Source: Vitis vinifera (taxonomy: Eukaryota > Streptophyta > Magnoliopsida > Vitales > Vitaceae). Taken from it: a stretch of 64,000 nt of DNA. The notes under the pieces are model-generated. The model saw only the letters and a program-made list of their open reading frames with translations, did no database searches and was not told where the DNA came from. The position numbers and the translations under genes are program-made. Of this stretch, positions 51,016-62,643 are shown one piece after another; position 1 is the stretch's first letter, and each line of letters opens with the position of its first letter. The stretch is taken from the NCBI RefSeq assembly GCF_030704535.1, contig NC_081807.1, positions 3,699,001-3,763,000 on the forward strand, written 5' to 3'.

Positions 51016-54000
51016 TGGAGAAGGAGTATCGGGCCTGGATTAATTATCTTCAAAAAAGGCCACAAATTCCTCCACACCACTTCTCCAACAAGATTACCCC
51101 TAGTGAAGATTCAGATAAACAAAAATTCAGAAACTCAGCTCCATCAAAATCAAAAAAAAAAATAAAAATTGTCGTTTGATATGTTGTTGGATCTGCTCAC
51201 TATTCCTGACATTGGATTGGAAAGGATAAGAGAGAAAGTACCTGCGGTAAAGATGATGACTCTCAAAGAAAACGGGCAAATGCTTGTGCCTTGGTAATAC
51301 TCTCGTTGGACAAGGGTCACCCTGCATTTCCTCCCCTTTCACCTCCTACATAACAGGAAATTTTCCTAGGCCCTGTTTGGATTGTTTGGATTATCCGCTT
51401 TGACCACCTAAAAGCCTTTTTTAAATCTCAACAATAGCTTTTATATGCATAATTTTTTTAAAAATAAAAAGCATCTCGTACAAACTTTATTTTACTAGTG
51501 TAAAAATGACTTTTTATTTAACAAAAAAAAATCATCCCTTATTAAATTTTTCATTTTTGAATTTCAAGTTGAAGTACATTAATAAAATTTATTTTCCACC
51601 ATTTATTTCTATTTAGAATTATAAATATGTGACAAGTACTCTTTTTAATGATGAAATTTTCTTTAATGTGGCATATTTGTAATTCTTTTATCTTTTTTTC
51701 TTAATTTGGGAAATTGGGTTGGTAGTTGTAAGGGAAGTTTATTATTGGAGCGGAGGTAGTTTGGGGGCTTACTAATTAAGGGCGAGGGAATTAGAGACCA
51801 CCCATGTTTCAGCCCGATTGTTATTTGTTACCTGCAAAGTTGCAAATTTGCAATTGGCCCAACGTTTGTCCTCTCTATTCACCACAGGCGCTTATTGACA
51901 CGCGTGAAGATTTTTGAAAGTGGTTAAAAGGTGTCTTTTTTAAAAAAAAAAAAAAAAAGAAAAAAAAAAGGGGATGTTTAGCAAATTTTTCTAAATTTTT
52001 TTAAAAACCCGAAGAATTTTTGATAATTTTATACCATATATTATTAAAACATCGATTTCTTTAATATCAAAAACACTAAATTACTATCCATTACACTTTA
52101 AAATATGTACAAATAAATAAAATGTGAGTATAAAAAGAATAATATCATTATTAAATATAAGGTTCCATCACCCGATAAATTAGTTCATATTATATGTACA
52201 TTTAGGTCTTATTATTTTGTACCAATAAAATAGGTAAATAACATGAAAGGAGTGTCATCATAAATGTGAGCCTTGATCAACAATGTACAATATGAAAGAA
52301 ATTTTATATTTTGATACACATGAAATTACCTAAAAGGGTGAATAGGCCATTTATAAATTAATCCTAAGTTTAGTTGTTTTAATCAACTTATTTAATGATG
52401 AACAATGTGTTATTAGTCCCATGCATATAAATATAACTCGAATGGCATAATGAACGAGAAAAAAAAAACATCTAACAACTTGTTATGTAACACCCAAAGG
52501 GTAAAATGGTAATTTAAAAATAAAAATAAATTGAATAAATTAAATAATTTTGAGCGGTTTAAATATTCTTTTGAAAAATCTTAATTTAAATTAATGTATG
52601 ATTCATTAATTTTTGGGTAAAAAAAAATTGGAAATATCAAATATATATGAATATATGTAGATTTATTAATAAAGATAAGAAAAAGTAATGATGGAGTAGG
52701 AAAAGTATGAAAATTCAAAGAAATAGTGTATCTTGGATTTAAAAAAAAAAAATTGATTACAAGAAGAAAAAAAAATGCTAAGATGACGTGGCGCTTGGGT
52801 ACGTAATGAATACGATGGTTATGGTTGAAAATATGGTTCTAAAACTTTTTAAAAATTTAATATAATAATAATAATAATAATAATATAATAGGAAAATATA
52901 TTTATTTAAATAAGAATAAATTTACCTTAAACAAATAAGTAAAAATGAAAAGTTCTTACAAAAAAGCTTCAAATTGAAATTGATTAATAATAATAATAAT
53001 AATAATAAGGAAAAAATGGCACGAAAAACATGTGGAATGTTTGTGGAGAAGAGAAAAGAATAATAATAAAGAAGCCAAAGAATGGCCATAGCACATGAAG
53101 AGGAGATGCCAATGCCATGGCAATGCAGAGTGGAGAATGATAGAAAAATAATAATAATAATCTTGCCTTGAATGGGAAGATGAGGACAAGTGGCAGTTGC
53201 TTTTTTAAGTATGCTAAGATTATAGTTTTATGGAAAGGAGTGAAAAAGTATAATGAACTATTCTTCGCAAACAACAGCACCGATAACGAGGGTATAATGG
53301 AAATAAATATTTTTTAGAGATTTAATTTAAATAAATAAGGATAAATAAGGAAAAATTAATAAATTCTTGAAATATAATTTGGAAGGAATATAAGTTTTAT
53401 GAAAATTTGAAAACTCACTAATTAAATTATTATTACTTGAGGAAGTTGAAAATAATATTAATGATAAAAATATTTGTCAAATTTTAGAGTTATAGTTAAT
53501 AGTAACAATCGTTTTCTTATATTATGTTAAGTGGTGAGAAATTAATACAGATTTTATAAAATATAATATTTTATTTTTATACATTATTTTGAAATTATGT
53601 AAAATGTTTTTGTTTCTCCATGCTACAATTAAGCAATGTTCTTCATTGCAAGAAAAACTTGAAAATAACTTTCCTTTGATGGTGTTTTAGGTTCAATTCA
53701 ATAGTTCATAAGCCTTTTGTTCTTGCTCTTGCGAGTAACTAAGGTTCTACTTTTTCTAGGGGAATTGCTCCATTTTCCTATTTCGTTAGGAATTACAAAT
53801 TTTTTTGGTACATTACATTCATGCATTTACGATCCATGTGGTCATAGCTCTCATTTGATACCAGATAAAACAAACCTTGGTTTTTGTTTCCCATATGATA
53901 GACTTGGAAGAGGGATACATGTCAAGTATTAGCTCAAGATCACGTCTTCTTAGGGCTATTCTGGATGTATAATTTTAGTAGTAATATTTCATATCAGTTA

Positions 54001-54533
54001 GAAAATGCACTGAGATGTTTAGGGGAGTAAAAGTGATAAAGGGGTGTTAACTCATATCATGGGAGGAAACTTTGCGCAAAGTTCCATTACTATTGATGGG
54101 TGGCTCCACGATTTCTCATGGGCACAAACATCCCATGTAATGAATCCAATACGCTTGTGTATAAAAAATACGTTTGATAATCTTTAATTGTTTACAATAA
54201 AAAACGGAGATATTATGTTTTTGTAAATTTAAATAAATGAAATAAAAAGTTTTTAACTTTGACTTGTTTGACCCTAGTTAATTGTTATAATTGTTAACAT
54301 TTACATTCTTTGGTAAGAAGGATTGTAATTACTTTGAACCTAGCCTCTAGGAGTTTGATTATAAATTACTAATATTAATGGTGTTTGGTTTCATCCACCT
54401 TAAAAATAATAAAATTAAGGGATGCTTTAATATATTTGAAAATTAATTTTTTTTATAAAAAGAATTGTAAATTATATCTCCTATTTGTATTTATAATTGA
54501 ATTTTTTTTATCCATGAAAATGTATTAATATTT
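51016..54533. other. AT-rich intergenic DNA upstream of PERK
   Basis: PERK leader and promoter lie immediately right of 51015. The rest has A/T homopolymers (51940-51971), AAT microsatellites (about 52860-52884, 52986-53008, 53144-53161) and no credible gene. Small open frames (for example 53717-53932, + strand) show no family motif. Confidence 0.4.
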
Positions 54534-54822
54534 TGTTGGCAGATCGGAGGGTTGGCCGCGTCTATCAACTCCCCTTGTGTTCGTCGTGAGCGCTTGGGTG
54601 AATGCACTATAAGGTTAGGGTATGCGCCTTTCCTAACAGCAATTGCTTTTAGGAAAGTTGGTAGCGTCTGAGGTCCTACAAGTGGTATCAGAGCCGAGGT
54701 CACGGGTTCGAACCCTAGGGGTGTCGTTGGGGGGGAGATTGTTGGCAAATCGGAGGATTGACCACATCTATCAACTCCCCTTGTGTTCGTCGTGGGCGCT
54801 TGGGTGAATGCACTATAAGGCT
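54534..54822 (+). mobile_element. TRIM-like LTR element fragment
   Basis: A 147-bp 5' LTR (54534-54680) runs from TGTTGGCAGATCGG to CCTACA. A 13-bp primer-binding site TGGTATCAGAGCC (54683-54695), complementary to initiator tRNA-Met, follows two bases later. A tiny internal part ends in a purine run GGGGGGGAGA (about 54729-54738). A second LTR starts at 54740 (TGTTGGCAAATCGG) and matches for about 80 bases before being cut off near 54820. No protein is encoded. The internal part contains GGGTTCGAACCC, which resembles a Pol III B box. Confidence 0.75.
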
Positions 54823-55780
54823 AGGGTTTGAGATTATTCCTTTTGGTTGACAATTTTTTAGGATCTCTTAGTTCGAGAAATTGTCTTAATTAGGATTTTT
54901 GCCCTAAACTTTTATTTTAGTAAACTTTTAGACAATTTGAAGTGGTTTAGATAATGACAAAGTGGTTGATGTGTTAGTATTTTTATTATTATTATTTCTC
55001 GAAGTTGAGCTTTGAGGATGTTAGTATGCTAGTATTTTTTTACTTACTTTGAACAAAAAATTGGTAATGAGTGACTTTCCAATTGCAAGATGACTGTTTG
55101 AGTTATATGTAATTCGAGTCTTTAGACTTGAGATATGAAACAATTGCCCTTAGAGTGGGTTATGGGGTGTGACATATTAGGTATGAAAAATCACAGGTGG
55201 TCTCTCAATTGATAAATATGTTGAATATGAAAAAAATAGTATATAGTTTTACCAACTAAATGCATCTAACTCCTTAAAGTCTTATACTATTAGCAACTAT
55301 ATTCCATTTTTCACACCCCAACACAATATTCCCTCATACTTTTTAATAAATTATTTGAAACCCTTATTGAAGTTTTAAGGTCAAAATCTTTGACATTTGT
55401 AGAGTTGAATAGTGCTTTCAAGAATTAATACTATAGGGTTAAAGTTTGTAGAGTTTAAGAGATGGGAGTTAAAGTTTTGAAAAATGACTATACTATAGGG
55501 TTTTTGAGTGAAACAATTTTTAATAAAACATGCCCATTTATACTTAAAAAACCATAAGAATTATAGAGAGTTTCTAATTTTAAAACATTCAAAGAACTAG
55601 TTTTTTGACCTAAAAACGAAGTGACAAACTCAAACCATGTTCCGAAAATTTGAAACCTCGGGGTGATTGGGGGTTGTTGAATGTATGAAACTTTCGATTT
55701 TTCAATTTATCCCTATTTTCTCTAGGATTTTTAATTTATTTTTACGTGTTAGTCATTTCATAAATTTTATCAATCGATGC

Positions 55781-56859
55781 ACACTTACTAGGAATGGAAA
55801 TTTCACGGGTCAATCGGGTCACCCGCCTTTATTGGGATGGGTATGGGAAAGTTTTGTGAAACCCGAATCGGTTTCGGGGTTGGTATGGGTTTGTAGATAC
55901 CCACCCTTCCCCGCCCCGAAATTATAATTACCAACATACATAGAGACTCTGGGTTTGAATCTGATTCTGATATGATCTAGTGGGTAAGAAGAGAAATGAG
56001 GTTTGGGGAAGATGAAGAGTCAGTGGTGGGGTTGCCCAACAAATCCATTTTCAGATACAATTCCCCACTGGTTCAGGTTTGTTTGATTGGCTTAGTATGC
56101 TTCTGCTGTCCAGGCATGTTCAACGCCCTCTCCGGGATGAGGGGAGGTGGGCAGGTGGATGCCACCGCCGCCAATAACGCCAACACCTTCCCCTCTACAC
56201 CACCTTCGCCATATTCGGCGTCTTGGGTGGTGACATCTACAACATCCTCAACCCCTGTTTTACCCTCTTCGTTGGTTGCTCAACCTATGTCCTCTACGCT
56301 GACTCTTTCCTTTACTACAACCACTACCAGCACCAGGGCTTCACCATTGTCGTTGCTGCCATCCTCGAAATCGGAGTAGGACTGCTCTGGGTAAGGCAGG
56401 GAGCTATCATGACGTCGTACCCCCCGCCAGGGAGGAAGGGTTCATACATGTCGCTGTTCTGGAGCATCTTCAATATGGAGGGCGTCATCAGTGGGCTCAT
56501 CCCCTTCATTCTGAACTACAACCGAAGCGAGGCTGCGTCCGTGAACGACGATACTTACATTGGGTTCATGTGCTTCATGTCCGCCGGCATCATCCTCACG
56601 TTGGCAATCCTACACTCGAGCTACGTGGTTCGGGACGACGACAACCACTGTACCAACATCAAGTACTCCGATGTGTCGACGAAGGTTGTCGAGATTCTAA
56701 AACTGTTCCAGAATTGGAAGATGTTGCTGATGGTCCCGACAAACCCTGCCCCGTCCCAGGTATGGGACGAGGATGAGAAAGAGATTTATATAATTGGGAC
56801 GAGAATGGGGTAGGGGTGGCCCCGCCCAAACCCGCCCTGTTGCCAATCCTAACACTTAC
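55781..56859 (+). mobile_element. Non-autonomous hAT-type element carrying a host gene fragment (Pack-hAT)
   Basis: The element spans 55789-56851 (1063 bp). Perfect 8-bp duplications ACACTTAC flank it (55781-55788, 56852-56859), the hAT duplication length. The ends are inverted: TAGGAATGGAAA on the left and, read from the right, TAGGATTGGCAA, of the TAGGNNTGNCAA kind common in plant hAT elements. Subterminal regions are rich in ACCCG/CGGGT words on both sides (about 55806-55920 and 56735-56840). The middle is a captured UNC93-like sequence (separate entry). No transposase is present. Confidence 0.85.
55996..56738 (+). pseudogene. Captured UNC93-like (MFS transporter family) gene fragment
   Basis: Frame 1 starts MRFGEDEESVVGLPNKSIFR and continues with NSPLVQVCLIGLVCF...GMFNALSGM...VDATAANNANT. 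At about 56187-56192 the frame shifts by two bases; the second frame then gives LYTTFAIFGVLGGDIYNI, CSTYVLYADSFLYYNHYQHQ, AIMTSYPPPGRKGSY, FWSIFNMEGVISGLIPFILN and ends near NWKMLLMVP, where the element's own GC-rich end begins. This is the N-terminal part (several membrane segments) of a plant UNC93-like protein. No intron interrupts it. The frameshift and truncation make it non-functional as a transporter. It is far more GC-rich than the surrounding DNA, fitting its origin as coding sequence captured from elsewhere. Confidence 0.85.
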
Positions 56860-57183
56860 CTTGAATTTGATTTCTTCGAACTAACTTAAATCCAAATATG
56901 TTGAATTTAGAAATTATTTAGAAACATATAAGACTTTAAAGAAAGTAAGTCATGTCTCATATGTAAGAAATTAAAAAAAAAATCAGTTAAATAAAATACA
57001 TCAACACAATTTAAGAAATTAATAATGATTTAGTTAGACCCCTTATATAAATTATATAAATGCATTTTAAAATTATTACTCTTCTCCCAAAAAAATAATA
57101 TGGTAGTGTGTTGTTTTAATTATAAAAACGATAGATGATTTCTTTTAATTATGTAAACATGTTTTAAAGGAGTACAGAATATG

Positions 57184-57624
57184 AATAGTGTGATGTCCCA
57201 CATCGGATAGGGGAGCCACATCGGATATGGGAGAATGTTCTTGGCGCTATATATGTAGAGGCTCCTCTTAACCAAGTAGACGCGTTTTAAAGCCGTGAGG
57301 ACCCTCTTGGGCCCAAAGCGGACAATATCTACATGGTTGGGTGTGGGTCGTTACAAATGGTATCAGAGCCGATCCCCGACCCTGGTGTGGGGGTTTGTTT
57401 GGCTTTGTCTGTTTGGCCCCGCAATCCCATGGGACACAACGAGGACGTTGTGTCTGCATGGGGGGGTGTTTGTGATGTCCCACATCGGATATGGGAGAAT
57501 GTTCCTGGCGCTATATATGTAGAGGCTCCTCTTAACCAAGTAGACGCGTTTTAAAGCCGTGAGGGCCCTCTTGGGCCCAAAGCGGACAATATCTACATGG
57601 TTGGGTGTGGTTCGTTACAAATAG
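57184..57624 (+). mobile_element. Intact TRIM retrotransposon with 5-bp target duplication
   Basis: The 5' LTR 57189-57355 (167 bp) and 3' LTR 57471-57619 (149 bp) both run TGTGATGTCCC...CGTTACA. The primer-binding site TGGTATCAGAGCC is at 57358-57370 and a G-rich purine tract lies just before the 3' LTR. The target duplication AATAG is at 57184-57188 and 57620-57624. The LTRs differ at three substitutions over the shared 149 bp plus an 18-bp tandem duplication (CACATCGGATA unit) in the 5' LTR, so insertion is recent. There is no coding sequence; movement would need proteins in trans. Confidence 0.93.
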
Positions 57625-58184
57625 AGTGTCGTAAATCGTGCTTGACTATTAACTTTGTATATTTCCACTCAATTACAAAATAAATATGAAGAAAGTTTAT
57701 AATAAAGATAATGAAATTCATTCCACCACCACGTAAGTAATTCAATAAAGTTTCTTCGTAAGAGTCAACTTTTCCAATTTTTTTTATAATTTATTTTATT
57801 TTTTAGTTTAATTTAATTTATTTTTGTATAATTTCTCGAGACTCATGATTTGTTAGAAGTCATTTTGTAAGGTGAATGATATTAATTTTGAAAAAAAAAA
57901 ATATTATTACGTAAATGGAGGGCAATTAATTAAAAAAATGGGACAGTTAGGAACTAAGGATAAAGAAGTAACAAGAAACAAACAGAAGGAAGAATCAAGA
58001 TTCAGAAGAGGGGGCGAGTAGAGAGAGGGGGGAGTACAGGTAAGCCCAGCGAAACAACTATTTAGAGACATACAGCTGTTTATGATTCAGTCAATCAAAC
58101 GCTAAACGCTACTCCTTCCTTCTCTATCATCCTTCTGCTTTTTTCTCTCTAGATCCATCGAATTCTCTGTCCCGACTCCCTACA
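57625..58184. promoter_or_regulatory. RABG3 promoter and leader region
   Basis: AT-rich to about 57960, then a purine-rich stretch (AGAGGGGGCGAGTAGAGAGA, about 58007-58030) and a pyrimidine-rich leader up to the ATG at 58185. No clear TATA box. The TRIM element ends 560 bases upstream of the start codon. Confidence 0.4.
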
Positions 58185-61100
58185 ATGCCTTCTCGCAGGA
58201 GAACGCTTCTCAAGGTCATCATCCTCGGCGATAGCGGGTGTGTACATATATTTTATGTTTTTTTGTTTTTGTTTTTGTTTTTGTGCTTCTAGGAGATTTT
58301 GGATTTGCGGATCTTTCTAGATCTTTCTAGGCGGAGGTTCATTTGAAACCCTAGGGGATTTTTCTGGTTGGTGAGGAACAGTAGGAAAGGGAAAGGAATT
58401 GGAATTTTTGGAGTTTTTGAGCTTTGGGATTTTAATTTTGGGTTTTGAATTGTTTGGGATCTCTTTGGGGGAAAAACTTTCCCATGGATGATTCGGATGT
58501 TTGGTTTGGTTGTGGTGGATTTGTTTTGTTTTATGGGTGAGAAACCAAGGAAAAGTAGTGAGATTCGGAATATAATTTGGTTTTTTTTCCCTCGTTTTTC
58601 TCAGCAACCAAGCAGAGGATTAGATGAATCTGGATTACTTGTTGAGTTTATGTAGTTTTGCATATTGACTTGAATTTCTCGGAGATGTTCTAAGGAATAT
58701 GGTTTGAATCTGTCTCTTGTTTGTTTTTAATTTAGTCTGTTTGGGATTTTACAGGGTGGGGAAGACCTCTTTGATGAACCAGTATCCTTTGGGGCTCCTT
58801 TATTGGACTGAAATTTCATGAGTTTAAAGTTCATGTTGGTTGTCAGTGAAGCTAATACATCTAATACCATTATTTCAAATAATGTGATTTCTCCATGAAA
58901 AAGGACATTTGGTTTTGGTGTGTTTGCCTTGAGAATTTGATTTTAGATATGTGAATAAGAAGTTTAGCAATCAATACAAGGCAACTATCGGAGCTGATTT
59001 TTTGACGAAGGAAGTGCAGTTCGAAGATAGGCTCTTCACTTTACAGGTTAGTGATAATTTTGAGTTTCTTGCTCAACTGGCAAAAACTTGTAAGCTTATT
59101 GTATGCGGGGGCGTGTGTTCCAAAATTCGATGTGCTTGATTTGGCATTTTCAGTTGGTTTTTATGTCTTTGTTTTGGAATTGCTTATCTGATCTTTACTT
59201 AGGTTTAAAAGCTTTGACATTGGCTTCTTTTTTTCTTGTTTGAATAAAAAGTGCCTTGTTCCATGAAGTAATTTAGGCAATGCTTTTAAAATCTCTTACC
59301 CCATTTTCAATTTCGCTTATCGTCACTGCATTTTTTTAATGAGATTATATCATCCTATTATCATATGTTTCTCAGTTAAAAGAAAAAGAAAAAGGAAATG
59401 TGAATGAAGTTTCAGAAAATGAAGAGTGAACTACTTGTGATTGTTTTGGTTTTTCTCACCCTTAATTAAATTGAAGTTCATCCAGATTTTATATTTTAAA
59501 ATTGTCATAGATTTCAATTACGACTTTAGCTTGTGGGTTATCTTTTTGCCTAGCATTTGGGGGGAGGGGGCATACAATTTTTAGTCCTTCATTTTTATTT
59601 TGAGAAAACAATTTATAAGCTTAATTTGTCACATTTTTTTTTTTTTTTAATTATCCTCAATTTATTGTATGTTTACCACATGATATTGACCAGATTATAT
59701 TCATTCTTTAAGTGATGTTTTGTGGTTAATGCTAAACATGCAGATCCGAAAAATAATTTGTTGATGTCATCCCCTGGTGATAAGGATTTTATATACTGTA
59801 ATGGTTTAATGAAGAGTAAAAGGGTAAAATAAAGGAAAACTAACAAAATAGATTAAAGTTTTTGTTACCTGGATGTCCCAATGTATAAGCACTCATGGTG
59901 AGCATAGACTTCTAATAATATGCCATGTGTGGAGTAAAGGTGGTGGAGCACCCCACTTGATTCTTGAGTGTCAGATGTGGCATATTAATTTTTGGATTGG
60001 AGGAGTTTGTCAAACTCATCTACATGACTAAGGGGAGGTAGCCCTCTCTTCTCTAACTAGAGAAGCATTCATGAAATTTGACTGCTGCTCTTCCTCAAAG
60101 ACAGGCCAGTTGTATTAATCAGGAAATTATTGTTAAGTTAGTTTTGCCAAAATTGTGTCTCACATTATTCTTGCATGTGTGGACCATCTCTAGGCGGCCC
60201 ATGTATACATCCTATGTACTTTGGTGTGCTCTTGGCGCTTTTAATGTATCTTTTGTTTCCGTATGTAAAGAAAGGATACTCTTGCATGTGTGGAGGCAAG
60301 CATTTATCCTTTGTTGTTAGTTCCATCAGAATGTTTATAGTCATTACCATTCCAACACAAATAAGTCTAGTTATATTATTGCTACATCATGCATATTTAG
60401 GCTGCTGTTGTACAAAATCCCTTAATTTTCATTTGTTATTGGACAACATGTCATTATTTGATTGTGTAATGATTCTGTAAGCATAGGCATCAATGTTTGC
60501 ATGCCCTTGATGTAAGCATGGCATTATCAGGCAGAATTCATTTGCTTGACAACTAATTGTTTTGTAATGAAGTGCAAGTTGGATATGTTTTCTATAGTTT
60601 GTTAGTACCATAAGGTTTTTTAACTTGCCACCTGTTCCCGTAGACTTGGTATGATATTTGGCACTCTTAGGTGGCCAAATATTTAAAAGATTAATTTTGT
60701 TCTCTATATCAAAAGTGTTTTATACCCTTTTCATGGAAGCCCCATTAAGAGTCTTTGGGCAACTCAAGAGAGATTGTGCCTTGATTGCATGAATTATGAC
60801 TATATAACCAATGAGTTAGGTCTCCCTATCTGCATATACTTATCTTGGACGAGGTTCATGGCAAGCCCCAGCTCAGGTTTTCGCATCCATTTTCACAAGG
60901 TTGATGTCAGGGTGAGATCCAGTTGTATCATAATATAAAATCTAAACCAAATAATTGGGATAAGGATGTTTCTGGTTCTTCGTATTTGGTACCATTAAAT
61001 TCTGGGTATGTCTTTCTGAGTTTTTACTTGGGTAACATGCTAACACTTTTTGCGCTAAAATCTAGTCCACTTCCTTTCGTTTTGGCAGATCTGGGATACA

Positions 61101-62643
61101 GCTGGCCAGGAAAGATTCCAAAGTCTAGGTGTTGCTTTCTACCGTGGTGCTGATTGCTGTGTTCTTGTATATGATGTTAATGTGATGAAGTCATTTGACA
61201 ATCTAAACAATTGGAGGGAAGAATTTCTCATTCAGGTAGTTCTTATGTTCTTTTAGTATATTTTACTTTTGGCCACAGAAGAGGGCTACTACGATGAAAC
61301 CTCTTTTTGGAACATGCATGTCACCATGAGTTCTTGTTCCTTCACTGCTGGTTAGGAATGCTCATTGGTGATGTTGTTACTTTCTTTTTTGATAGCATCT
61401 ATCTCTGGGTTGTTTCATTGTTTGTTTGGCTTTGTAGTGTGTTCTTCTTTTGGGTCCTTATCAACAGTATAATAATAAGTTTAATGCATGATATTTTCAT
61501 TCTCAAAAAGAATTTAGAGTTGCTCATAGCAGTGGATAAATTTTGTAACAATACAAGGTTAACTGCTTCACTTGAGAATGATGTTGAATAGGGTTAACTA
61601 GAATAATGTCCTTAAGCATTTATCTATGATTTGTTAATTAGAAAAGTTGGAAGTTGTGCTGATGATTTGGAGGTTCTTCTGCAGGCAAGTCCTTCAGATC
61701 CAGAAAATTTCCCTTTTGTTGTTCTAGGAAACAAGGTTGATGTGGATGGTGGAAACAGCAGGGTGGTATGTCTTGGAATTCATTGTTAGGGTGCTATAAA
61801 TTTATTTGTTATATGATGTGATTCTCTGTTGCTTTTGAAATCAACAAGCTTTTCTTTTGTGGACTACTCCAGGTTTCAGACAAAAAAGCTCGAGCTTGGT
61901 GTGCCTCAAAAGGAAATATTCCATACTTTGAGACCTCTGCCAAAGAGGGTATCAACGTTGAAGAAGCCTTCCAGTGCATAGCAAAGAATGCCCTCAAGAC
62001 TGGGGAAGAGGAAGAGATGTAAGCTCAAAAGATAAACTCTCTCTCAACACACTTAACTCAAATGTCCTATAATTTTCATTAGTTTGTTTTACAGAAAGAT
62101 TAGGAGAAACAAACTGGCTTTACCTTCGTAGCTTCAAAAACATCCACAAACTTATGCAAGTAATATAAAACCACCAATCCAACGGTTCCATCAGTTAAAT
62201 TATAAAACCAACAATCAACAAACTCTCTCTCTCTCCAGGGCATTAAGCAGCTGGGGAGGGTGGGTTATGTGTATCCTTCCAGGGGTATCATGTTGATTTC
62301 TTTGGATGATAGAAAGTATTGACCTAAACCTTGTTACAATTATTTTCAACTAAAATTAGAAGAATGACCTATAAATAAGATGTCGGTGTGGGTTATCTCT
62401 TGAGCAAGCTTCCATGTGTCCATGAGGACTTTGCAGTACTTTCAATTGCCTCTTATGTTTATTCTGCACTCAACTGTTTGAAATATTATATATATTCAAT
62501 ATGTAATCATCTTTTGGATCAACTACATGCGAAACTAACACTAATTTTCTTCTATGTTGCCCCGTGTGTTATGAAGATACTTGCCTGACACCATTGATGT
62601 TGGAAGCAGCAGCCAGCAAAGGTCAAGTGGATGCGAATGCTAA
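58185..62643 (+). CDS. RABG3: Rab7-type small GTPase (RABG3 clade), complete
   Basis: Exons 58185-58237, 58755-58781, 58947-59046, 61089-61235, 61685-61765, 61873-62018 and 62577-62643; 621 nt, 206 aa, the plant Rab7 length. GTP-binding motifs: GDSGVGKT 15-22, effector threonine in [15 protein letters not shown] 62-68, NKVD 125-128, ETSAK 156-160. The C-terminus ends CEC, the double-geranylgeranylation signal. Exon 2 is only 27 nt and splits the P-loop coding between exons 1 and 2. Rab7/RABG3 controls late endosome to vacuole fusion and tonoplast trafficking. Intron 3 (2.0 kb) and the others show no gene. Failure to splice the last intron would stop the protein right after GEEEEM, losing the prenylated tail. 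The exact RABG3 member cannot be assigned. Confidence 0.96.

Noticed and set aside
50511-51179. Long plus-strand open frames (222 and 153 aa, Gly/Val-rich) opposite PERK exon 1
   Set aside because: They are antisense shadows of the Pro/Ser codon repeats (CCN/TCN read as GGN/GAN).
53717-53932. 71-aa plus-strand open frame with a DPCGHSS segment
   Set aside because: No family motif, no splice or promoter context; probably a chance frame or an unidentified relic.
54700-54715. T-arm-like GGGTTCGAACCC as a tRNA gene
   Set aside because: No acceptor, D or anticodon arms around it; it is the interior of a TRIM-like element.
55996-56813. UNC93-like sequence as a functional gene
   Set aside because: It is frameshifted, truncated after the first part of the protein and bounded by hAT ends.
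57295-57554. Open frames of 71-75 aa on both strands
   Set aside because: They lie wholly inside the TRIM element, which is non-coding.
62013-62021. RABG3 ending at the TAA directly after GEEEEM
   Set aside because: Splicing at GAGAT|GTAAGC to 62577 restores the conserved tail and the CEC prenylation signal.
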